Below are positions 32,600 to 42,171 of a stretch of DNA of 64,000 nt, one piece after another. The notes beneath the pieces are model-generated. The model was not told the DNA's origin and did not search any database. It saw only the letters and a program-made list of their open reading frames with translations. Position numbers and translations under genes: made by a program. The stretch is from assembly GCA_030549175.1 (NCBI GenBank), contig JAUKUA010000003.1, forward strand, positions 992,001-1,056,000, in the 5' to 3' direction. The DNA comes from Lasiosphaeris hirsuta. Taxonomy: Eukaryota; Ascomycota; Sordariomycetes; Sordariales; Lasiosphaeriaceae. The stretch's first letter is position 1. Each line of letters begins with the position of its first letter.

Positions 32600-32932
32600 T
32601 TTGGAGGTGAGGAGGGCATATTGGAGTTGCTTTCTGTTTGGATGTTGAAGAATGGAAGTTGGAGATGTGAAGTTGGGGAAGACGCGCAGAGTTGGTGGCG
32701 CTGGTCGCGGCTCATGGGTTCAACAAGGGGCCGTGCTGACGCCTGCCAAGAGACGATAACACAGCATAGGATAAAGAACACCTCCGCAGAAGTCCTATGT
32801 AAGGGGCGAGATAGTTTGGGGCATCGGTAACAAAGAGACCTCAAATCACTCTACCGTTTCTAGATATATACTCTGGCCCAGAAAAAAAAGAGCTCTGGAC
32901 TACTTACTCTATTGAGTAATCTAGGCTTTAAT
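32600..32932. other. hydrolase promoter side, no gene
   Basis: GC-rich near the gene, turning AT-rich toward the transposon boundary. Nothing recognised. Confidence 0.45.
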
Positions 32933-33522
32933 TAAGAGGCCGCATCGCCGCACTATAAGGAAGCGTCTTCTGCACACTATATCCCCATACATATAACCCT
33001 GAAATAACCCTGAAAACGGCAGAAAAGGTACATCCCAAGAATAACTGCCGCCCTGTCAAAAGCCCCACACGCAAGCCACACACACACCAAGGTAAGGCCC
33101 GCATGCCGATTGTAAGGCCGGCCAGTGTGCCAATCTCGCGATCCAATTGCCCACCACTTACATTGCCCACCACAATCACTGCGCGCGGTCACAGTGCTCT
33201 GCGCAAGCCCAGGGCAGGTACAGGGCCGGTGGCAGGGCCAGGGGTGCATAGTTATAGTGTCGATGGAGCTTTTATTGCGTTTTTGATATATTTGAGCGAT
33301 TGAAATCGCCGCAGTGGTGTTGAATTGCCTGTGTTCAATTGACTGCAATTAACTGCGACAGGTGTATGTGTGGCCTTCACCGCCTTCTTTTGCTATCGGC
33401 CGCTGACAGCCTTTGACAGCCTTGACAGGCCTTACCAGTTGTGGGGCCCAAAGGCGGTGAGCTGAAAATGGAAGTACATAGTGACTTGTAACAATCTTCA
33501 TAGTGGCTCGTTACCCGCTCAT
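32933..33522. mobile_element. non-autonomous MULE-family element (third copy)
   Basis: Shares 'CCCTGAAAACGGCAGAAAAG' at about 33009-33028 with the MULE at 20425-21712 and, slightly changed, with the MITE at 14404. It also shares 'TTGCGTTTTTGATATATTTG' and the following AAATCGCCGCAGTGGTGTTG. Its right part, 33404-33505, is the reverse of the left part of the 20425 element, ending 'CAATCTTCATAGTG'. CACTAT/ATAGTG cores occur near both ends (32951 and 33505), with GTAAC-type outer ends at 33511-33515. No coding frame remains. Exact ends and target duplication could not be fixed. Confidence 0.65.
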
Positions 33523-34586
33523 ATAATATAATTATCTTGTTAAACAAGTCGCGATAAAAAGTTTAACCCTTCGGTTTTAAAGTTCTCGTTCGTATACTTA
33601 ATAAACCTCGAGTAGGTTAAGGCTTACGAGAGCTGATTATTGGCTAGAGACTCGCTATATAGAGTCTGCTTGGATCGTATATACGGTATAAAAAATAATA
33701 TTATAAGATTCTTTTCCTAAAGTTAAGTTCTAAATGGTTAACGTGTAAGGCATACGAATGCTTTCCATCTTAGCCGCCGACCAGTCGGCCAAGCGCTACT
33801 CCATCACACATGCACAGCACAACAGTCAAGGGTACTATTTGGTGTGGGAGAGCAGGGCGGTAAAGAGCGACGTTAATTTAACCCACCCTTCTAATGCCTA
33901 TTTGAAATGTTGCTCTTTGTGCGATGCCGCGTGATGTGGGGGGTTTGGGTTACCCCAAAGGAACAATCTCGGAGAAGTTGTGCTCAGTCGTCCGTAGACT
34001 TGGTCGCATCCGAGTCATTCTTGTTAGACGCAGGCGGAGTGATGGCCTGCTTTGGCTGCCGACGGCAAGGCGACGTAGGACACTGAGGATTGAAGCAGCG
34101 CTGCAATTTTTGGGAAGTACCAATGACCATGGAGAAGGAAGGGCCGTCCGGTCCCGTGCGAAAAGTGTTACGCTCGAAAGTTTCCTTTGTCAAGGTACAC
34201 CTAGAAGTGGTCAGTTTACGGTGGCTTTACCGACAGAGCGAAGCGGGGGTACCGACTGAGGGAGGCGGGTGGTACTGACAGATGGAGGGCGAGGGGTTTC
34301 ATGGGCGGTGGCGCGAAAAGCAAAAAGGGGAACAACCTACATGATAGGCGAAAGCCTGGTCACTCCGGGGGAGACAGCTTGAAGAAAGAGGCTTCACCGC
34401 GCGGCTGGGGGGTGTGTCTCGGGAGCTTTCCCTCTGTTCTCATATTCTCATACTAGGCGGTTGAGCGTCGCCGTTTCTTGTGGCTTCAAAGATCAGTCAT
34501 GCATATTTCGCGGGGGGGCCATATTCGGTTCATAGGGCGTGAAATTGTTTTGCATTCAGAACACTTTGGAGGCTATCCGTGCCGCT
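33523..34586. other. AT-rich degraded segment and promoter of the kinase-like gene
   Basis: 33523-33780 is strongly AT-rich with many TpA steps, as expected of RIP-mutated repeat DNA (inference). The rest has no recognisable feature. Confidence 0.4.
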
Positions 34587-35541
34587 ATGGGCAAGGCCCC
34601 AGATGAGGCCATCTTCCCCAAGCTTAAGCTTCCCGACGACGACGGCGACGACGGCGGCGGCGGCGGCAGCAGCGAATACATGTCCACGGTCCCCGAATCG
34701 TATGCTGCTGGCCCAGCCTTCTACACCAAGCGGCCAGGGCACCTGGAAAGCCTCATGTCTCACGACGGGGATAACCACCTGACCGACACATTGACGATCC
34801 CAGACCTCCTGCTCCACGAGGCCCGAATGTTGGACCTCTTGTGGCAGCACCCGCAGCACCCCAACATTATTAGATACCATGGCTACCGCGTCCGGAGAGG
34901 CTTTATGACCGGCTTGGTGCTCGATATGGTCCCGGGTTCCGCCCTGTCCGAGTATATATGAGCTTCACAACATTGACAAGGATCGCTTCATGGTGGCGCT
35001 CGAGCCGGCCGTCGACCATCTCTACCATATCGTCGGCATCGCCCACAATGATATTTGCCCGGCCAACGTCATGGTCCGGCCAGATGGGATGCCCTGCCTG
35101 ATCGACTTCAACTCGGCGCCCAAGATTGGCCATCAGAAACCGTGGGCTTGCTCAACCGTCCCGTGGCACGACGAGAAGGGAGACCCGGGTATCTCGCAGA
35201 AGCGCCACGATCTTTACGGCTTGGCCAAGATACGCTGGCTTCTCAACCATCCAGACAAGTTCACCGACCCCTACATCAGCCCCGTCTTTTCCACCCGGAT
35301 CCGTCTGCAAATAGACCCTACTGAGCCTGACGACCCTAACGCCAATACCCCCCCCCCCTCCAGCCGCGGGCTCCCGGATCCGAGCTGCCCGACCCTGAAC
35401 AAGATAGTGTGCATATTGACGCAGAGCAAGACCATGTGCGCATTGACGTGTGATCGCAGCAACTTCTGTTTTCTCTTTTCCTTTTTTTTTGAGCCTGTTG
35501 CTCAAATTGTTGTCCTCTTGCCTACTTTCCCCCTCTCTTGA
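34587..35541 (+). pseudogene. small protein-kinase-like gene with a frame break at a TA repeat
   Basis: The first frame (ATG 34587) gives an acidic Gly-rich start, then Lys48 in 'AFYTKRPGHLE', Glu78 in 'DLLLHEARMLDLL', the pre-hinge 'HPNIIRYHGYRV' and the hinge 'MTGLVLDMVPGSALSEY'. It stops at TGA 34959-34961 inside TATATATGA. The next frame continues with 'HNIDKDRFMVALEPAVDHLY', the catalytic loop 'GIAHNDICPANVMV' and 'CLIDFNSAPKIG', then 'KRHDLYGLAKIRWLLNHPDK', to TGA at 35541. The loop is HND...N rather than HRD, and DFG reads DFN. There is no Gly-rich loop. These features recall a compact fungal kinase-like family seen among accessory genes (recollection). A two-base loss in the TA repeat explains the break. 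It may be a pseudogene or a sequence error. Confidence 0.65.
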
Positions 35542-37584
35542 CCTTTGCCTGTTTGGTGTCGGGGCTGAGGCACAAGGACATTAGCTTAGAAATAGATACC
35601 AACATAATGTCTTGTCAATGATGGATGCTTTCAGCCCGGGACCCCGATGACGCACAAATCAGATGCCAAGCCAGGAGTAGATAGAGCGCTCTGGATCTCG
35701 CAGGCCGAACTCTCTTCAATACAGCACATTCAATCCATCCTGTGTGTGAACCCCCACCTGAAAAGTGTCATAGTTTGAACCAACCACCCTCCTCCTTGTG
35801 TCCTCCTTGTATCCTTATCCTCTTTGTTTCGTAATAAAACCCACAATCGACCACAATTTCAACAATCAGAACTATTGATCCGACCAGCTTTAGTTCTCGC
35901 TCGCTCTGGGCCTACACATAAGAGTTAGTGAAGAATGGAACTTGAAGCAGTGCTAATACTTACCTGGCAAGATACCTGGCACAACACACCGTATACTAAT
36001 CTATATTAGGGTCTTTTCCTACTAGTCCTTCCGTTTCTTCGCCGGTATAAGGTCGTTCTATTTATGAAGAGCGGGCAGTATATTTGGAGGTGCGAGTGTC
36101 GGGCCGAGCGACGGAAGGGTTGTGGAGTCAGTGTATGATAGCAGCCATGGCTCGACAACTCGATCAACAATGGAGTTCAGGCTGGAGATTGGAGGGGCAG
36201 GGCAGTCGGTTGGAAAGGCAATGGCGGTAGTCGGTCTGGCTGGTTTGTACCGGGCGGCATGATGGTGAGAGATTTATTGTCTAATAAGGAGAGAAAAGAG
36301 TGAGATGGGTTTTGCGGACGGCATTTGACAGACACGGGGTCGTATCGACCACTTGGGCAGGCAGGCGGTCCTTCCATACAGTACCTATCTCGCAGCTCAG
36401 CAGTTCCACTGAGGCTGCCTCTGCCTCTCATGGAGGTATCCATCCCAGGACATACACAAGTGAGGTAAGTGGTACCTACCTACCCAGATACACCTTTGAA
36501 CCCCCCAAAAGTGCTGTTTCGGATACTGGAAGGCAGGAAAGGCCTTTTCAGGGCTTCAATATCTCTGTTGGCGAAAATTTTACGCGCTAATGACAAACAC
36601 ACCAGGGTTGGAGCGTAACCGGTGCGGTGCTATAGGGGCGGCATGCCGGTGGGTGGAAGGTAGCGGAACTTTTTAGTCCTATCTGCACACAGTTGACTAT
36701 TACTCCTTTTAATATACGTATCGAAGTATGGTGTTTAAAAGTTCAACACCACTCACTATAGGTAGGCAATGTGGCCGAACGAGGCGGGGCCGGTGTCGTT
36801 AGGTGTTAGTAAACTCCATGCCGCAGCTGGCCCCCGGCTGGTCGGTGTCCAGAAACCACAGAGCCAGTCGGCGCATCATGATAGGTTGACAGATTTTAGT
36901 CGGGTATTTCTTCTTCTATGTTGTCATCGAAAGCCGTGAATGCAACACAATTGCAATAGAAATAAACCACCCACCCCTTCGCTAAGATAGCACTAAGCGA
37001 GCTAATTGGACTAGAAATCGAATGAGAAGCGTTGTTGAGCAACGCTCGAAATGGCGGACATACATTAGCCCGACTTTGGGTGATGTCTTACAACCGATCC
37101 CCAGATTTAGATCGGCTTGTAGATTGGGGATGCGCTCAGCCTCACTCGGCCGTCCAACGATTGATAGGACAGCTACCAGGCCTAGGTTAGCATTACGACA
37201 TCCCCCGCAACTTCATCCAAGTTCCTCCAATCTTATTCGTGAATTATAACCGATTTCGAAACAAGGTGCCCCTTACCCCTGAATCGAATAGCGGGCCAGA
37301 AAGTCAGGCTTTGCTTGGTCACTCCAGCGTCACTTTATTGCAATCTTCATTACAAGCTGCCAACACCGAGCTTGGAGTTACAAGCCGCAGCTGTCATTTC
37401 ACAGGCGTGACTTTAGGCTTCTAATTATGGAAGCTGGAGGAGAAGATAATATAGCTTCATCCAATACAAGCCTGCAATGTTTAGCACGGCTTCCAAGGTC
37501 CAAAGAAACGGGTAACTGGGGTAGACGAGGCAGATTCATTCCATAAAGATAACTATCCATTCTCTCAAGAGAGTTCCATCCGTC
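35542..37584. other. 2-kb gene-free region with AT-rich relics
   Basis: No supported gene. 36541-36620 shares 'GGGCTTCAATATCTC' and following blocks with 41895-41955. A 6-bp hairpin GCGTTG-TTGAG-CAACGC lies near 37030. AT-rich 36660-36770 looks like eroded repeat. Confidence 0.4.
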
Positions 37585-37592
37585 TATATAAA
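37585..37592 (+). promoter_or_regulatory. TATA box of the defensin-like gene
   Basis: TATATAAA, 102 nt before the ATG at 37694, in a CT/CA-rich leader. Position fits a fungal core promoter. Confidence 0.6.
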
Positions 37593-37693
37593 GGTGTCAT
37601 TTTCCTCCTCAAGTCTCAAGACCAGATCAACCCACCAGCGCAACTCAAATTACCATCATCTACACCTCATCCTTAACTCCACCGAGTCCCAAA

Positions 37694-37957
37694 ATGAAGC
37701 CCACCACCATCTTAGCCATCCTCACCACGCTCACAGGCACCGCCCTGGCAACTCCGGCCGCAGAGCCTGCCCAAAGCGCCCGATCCCCCTTCCCGCAGCT
37801 GTTTGAGCGCAAGGCGTGCTACCACTCAAGCGACTGCAGCTGGTTCTACGCGGCCAAGTGCGAGCAGTACTGCCGCCAGTGGGGCCAGAACGTCGGCGTC
37901 GACCGCATGGAGAAGTGCAGTCTGCTGAATGACAAGCGGTGCTGCTGCACTGCGTAA
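37694..37957 (+). CDS. small secreted cysteine-rich peptide, defensin-like
   Basis: A single exon, 87 aa, ATG 37694 (CCAAAATGA context) to TAA. Residues 1-19 are a signal peptide (MKPTTILAILTTLTGTALA). A short Pro/Ala propeptide ends near 'FERK' (37-40). The mature part has eight cysteines in about 45 residues: C, then C after six residues, then a CxxxC pair in 'AKCEQYC', a long loop, one more C, and a terminal CCC, which contains CxC. CxxxC plus CxC is the minimal signature of cysteine-stabilised alpha/beta (defensin) folds (known). The extra pair would make a fourth bridge. Assignment is by spacing only. Possible roles are antimicrobial or host interaction (inference). It has a TATA box and lies among transposon relics. 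Confidence 0.88.
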   Translation: MKPTTILAILTTLTGTALATPAAEPAQSARSPFPQLFERKACYHSSDCSWFYAAKCEQYCRQWGQNVGVDRMEKCSLLNDKRCCCTA

Positions 37958-38296
37958 AGCGTAACCCTTTCTTGTCAAGGGGGTGGAGGTGAGTTTCTTA
38001 GGGGTTGGTTTCGGGTGGGAAGGGATAGGGGCTGATGCTAGGAGAGCTTTATCTTTTTTTCTGAAAAGGGGTCAAGTTGCAAATCCGGCTCGGGAGCTCC
38101 GAAAGGAGCCAAGTCTGAAGCGAATAGCGGGATGCCGATGGTATGTGGGAATAGGGGCTTGTTAATGAACACCTAGGAAGCCTGTCATTAGTCGATTATT
38201 TACCGGTGGTGTTGAGCAGTGAATCGCAGTACTGACCCTACACAAGGGCTCCCAACCTCCCAACACAAACTTAATGCAATGGTGCAAAGACCTACT
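37958..38296. other. intergenic between convergent genes
   Basis: 3' flanks of the defensin-like and DUF3433 genes. Nothing recognised. Confidence 0.5.
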
Positions 38297-40589
38297 TCAC
38301 GGCGGTGACTCATCATCTTGGCCAACCTCACGAGCCGCATTCTGCGCCATCAACGGACCTCCCTGTCTCGAGACGTCGCGGTTGTCTTCCTCGGCGCAAA
38401 TAATTGTAAACTTGCTCGCCCCTGCAATCTTGTACGATGTTTCTTCATTCGACCCCACCCTCTCAGCATCGACATCGCCAAGTCTCGCTATCCGTCTGCA
38501 AATCCTCTTGGAGGCTCGGTGCAGCTCCGGGGTCTCAGCGTCTGAGCACTTGATCCCGACTGTATAAGTCCCATCCTTGAAGGGGACGCTCTCTAGTCCG
38601 AAGCTGTACCGTTGCTGCGCGAGGCGGAGCCGGGCTTCCATGTACCACTTTTGGTTCTGGGGCTCGTCGGCACTCGTGTCCAGTGGGTTTCCCCCCAGTA
38701 GGCCCGTCTCTGGGCTGTCCGGGTCGAGGCTGATGGAGTCCTGGCGGAGGATGTGGCTGGAGCAGGTCCACGAGAGCAGATCAGCCATGGTCAGGCAGTC
38801 TCGGGGTAGATGTCTGGAGTATCCCGACTCATACACCTCGTAGGGAATGATGGCAATGTAGACCGCGAGGTAGATGATGACGATGATGCTCATTGGAGCG
38901 GAGAACTGAATCCTACTAATCCCGCTATCGTCCGCGCTACCCCCCACGGCGATGCTTGCGCCGGCGATGATGGGAAGCAAGCGTTGGAGTAGGGCTATCG
39001 AAGCGGTTCTAACCACCTTCCAGTGGCCTCTCCCTGCGGCGTCGAAGATGGCGATGGGACGGGGCGAGCTGGTGTAGTTGAGGAGCAGTGCTCCATCTGC
39101 CGTGGCCCCGTGTGGTTTACCCATATTGACATAGGGTTCTGTAATAGCGGAGAAGAGATAGATGTCTTCCCAAAACAGGCTGTACAGATCGAGGACAAAG
39201 GTGAGGAAAAAGTTAAACAGGAATGCCGAGACTCCGGGGGAAAGGGGGAGGTCAAACGTATTTCGCTCGGTCTGCATGCTGCCTAGCGCAAGAGCGATGA
39301 TGAACCCGATAAAGATGACGATGGCAGTAGTGGTGAAGTAGATGAGCGGCAGCCGCTGCATGATGGAGAAAACTGAGTTGAACCGGCATCGGGAGAGCTG
39401 CTCGATCGAGACTGGACACAGTCAGGATAGTCCCACCACCAGGCAAGCAAAATGCAAGACTTACAAGTTCGATCGTCCTCCTCAGGCTTTTGGGGTGACT
39501 CAACCACTTGCACTATGTCATTTTAGCAGAGCCACGATGGAAGTAGATGATAGAGACTCTTACCCGAACCTGGGTCAAGTCTTTTAAACCCGAACCACTT
39601 CTTTTCATGCCCATCCTGGGACCAAAACCCAAGCTTTATTTGCATCTTGCCGAGCGCCTCCATCATAGACTGCCGAGTTGCAATGCAAGATCCCTCAAAC
39701 GAGTCGAGGAAATCCGACTGCCGAAACAAAGCCAGATGGTCTGCGATGTTCACTGTATCCCACTCCTCACGAAGACCAGTGGGCCGATTGTGCAGGAAGA
39801 CGGCGATGCAGACAATGAAGACGGTGATGATGAAATAGGCGGCGAGCAGCGTATAAAGCGTCCAGTAGGTGGTCACAGCAAAGCCATCGTTGATAGAAGC
39901 GCTCAGGAGCGCGGCCTTCAGACCGAGCACGGAATAGCCAAGCCATGAGATGAGATTTGCGCAGAAGAGCATCCAGTTCCGACTCTGGACAGAGTCGGTG
40001 AGGCCGAGCAGGGGTACATATTGTAGAAGGATCGAAGTGGCTGCTGAGTCGCCGGTGGGCCTGGCGCACCGCAAGAAGGGCGTGATCCGCGAGAGAGCGT
40101 TGATGATGGCGCCCAGAGTTGCCATAGTGATGGTGCCGATGATGGTCGGAAATATCTGGATAACGAAGTACGCCCACTCGCTGTCGAGATCAAATTCGGG
40201 CTTAATCCAGAGAGTGACCAACAGCCCGATAATGATCACGTTGAAGCCGATAACCAGGGACAAGAACCATGGTTTAAGGACCATCGGTCGAAAGGAGAAG
40301 TCGTCGAGGCGGTTTGAGTCTTCGAGTTCCTCGCCATTGTTAGAACCTGCGACCCCAACCATTAGTTGAATTGTTCTCTTCGAATATAAACGACCCCAAT
40401 GAGGCCGCAATACACTTTGCCTCTTAATAATTACCTACCGATCTCGTTCGGTGAGATGTCCAAGTTTGATGTCTCGGGAGCTTTGTCGCAAGGCTCCGGA
40501 CCCCCTAGACTCTCGGGCTCGACCTTGACATGGTCCGCTACCTCTTCATTCTCAGGCTTTTGTAGCTCTACCATCTGGATCGATGCCAT
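38297..40589 (-). CDS. DUF3433 multi-pass membrane protein, four exons
   Basis: Structure is complement(join(38297..39411,39465..39512,39564..40346,40439..40589)), 698 aa. Exon 1 (ATG 40589, MASIQMVELQKPENEEVADH) is an acidic cytosolic start and leaves in phase 1 at GTAGGT. Exon 2 opens with 'FSFRPMVLKPWFLSLVIGFN', the typical DUF3433 W/RP.vLkpWfL start. It carries about five spans, then 'NRPTGLREEWDTVNIADHLA' and a regulatory loop. A 51-nt intron, a 48-nt exon 3 and a 53-nt intron follow. Exon 4 starts 'FSIEQLSRCRFNSVFSIMQR' and carries the second half: spans 'LIYFTTTAIVIFIGFIIALA' and more, and a Cys/charged tail. All three junctions keep phase, which strongly supports the model. Function of DUF3433 is unknown; probably plasma or vacuolar membrane. 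Confidence 0.9.
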
Positions 40590-42171
40590 AGCTCATGGAA
40601 GCGCATAATCAGGTATAATGGAACAATACCGATTTCATGGAAGGAGTGGGAAATGCAGAGTCCCCCGGAGAAGTCATGGCGGCTCAAATAAGGCGAGGTA
40701 CCTGCCTAAGGTAGGCACCTTAGGTTTCCACAAAGTAAAATGTCCAGTCGGTATCCGCAGCGTGCGAACTGCGTGATTGGATTCGGCTTAGGTGTTTAGC
40801 GCTCGACAAGCTGTAGGGTGGTGCACCCCTTCACCAGTGGATTCGAAGTTTGGGACTGGTGGCGGAAAGCCATCGCTCGGTGAACAAGACGCCGGATGGG
40901 CCATTAGCCAGTCGGACTGAAGGGCAGTCGCACTTCGTGGGTGTACGCGGCCGAGATGAGTGGTTACCTAATTGATAGGGGGCAATAACCTTTTGATAGG
41001 GGGCAGCAGCATACATATATTGAGTTACACTACATATTTGACCCTAACCTAATCCTGAAAGACCCCCACACCTCAACCCGCCCTGCCAGGCAGCCGGCTG
41101 CCATCAAATCTACCAGGTGTCTCAAACCCGCCAACTTCAATCTTTTCCAAGCAACAAAGGTTCACGATACCCACTCATCACTCTTTTCAATACTAGTATC
41201 GTTATTTTAGATCGATCCTGGAGGCTTCAAGTTGCAAGATCGGATTGATACTGGGCCCAGGGTCTCGTTGTTTCATCGTGAGAGCACGAGAGAGAGTGCG
41301 GATTCCGTGTTTTCCAGGTCCAGGGCCTGCGTTGGTGATCCTCCCGCAAACTACTACCTAAGGGCCCCGACGCCTCGGGCACCCTACGGGCCATCCCGCT
41401 TCGGGTGCATCCTACCCCGGCCACTAGCCACCAATTAGATGCCGCTCGGACAGCTCCAACCGGGGTTCCGCGCCATGGCTAGGGTCTGAAGAATAGAGTT
41501 GGTCAAGAGAAAGACATCCGAACCCCAGCCCCAACACTCCTTGTGGCCATGGTCCAGAACTGTTTAGCCTCAATATCTGTGGTTCATTTGCTACTTTTCG
41601 AGGTTGCCTTGATGCTCTGCTTGCGCTTACCGCGCCCGCTCAACATTCCAACCCTTGTTTGTTTATTTGTTTATTAGCACAGGACTTCAAGCCCGTACCG
41701 ACGAGAAGGAGTGCTCGGCAATAGATTTGGTAAGGGCCTATTATTAAACTATTAATTATGCCTCTTTAAAATACTACAAAGGCTTGTTAAAATTCTAATC
41801 GCGTCTTTTGAAGGGCTAAAATGGCCTTTAGAAACACCAAATATGCCCTCCGGGCTGCCAATAACACCGTTTTTCATGTTGTAGAGGACTTTTCGGGGCT
41901 TCAATATCTCAACTTGGCGCAGTGTTCCGTGCCAACAAGCAAGCCAGGGTTAGAGTGTACTAGAATACCCCGACCTTATGTTCCGCACCAGAGAACGATC
42001 AGCGATACATTGCCGGCTTCAGAAGGAGGGAAGGAGGGAAGTAGGGATTTTGTGTAAATAAATACTGTGCCCTTTTCTCGACTCATGGAGCAAGTGGCCT
42101 TCATCAGACATCCTTTCATGCCTTCTTCCTGACCACACCACCTTTTGAACATTGCCAATTCACCTCACCAT
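40590..42171. other. gene-free region with repeat relics
   Basis: Promoter side of the DUF3433 gene, then degraded sequence. 41821-42057 contains an open but motif-less frame. 41895-41955 matches 36541-36620 in part. Confidence 0.45.
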
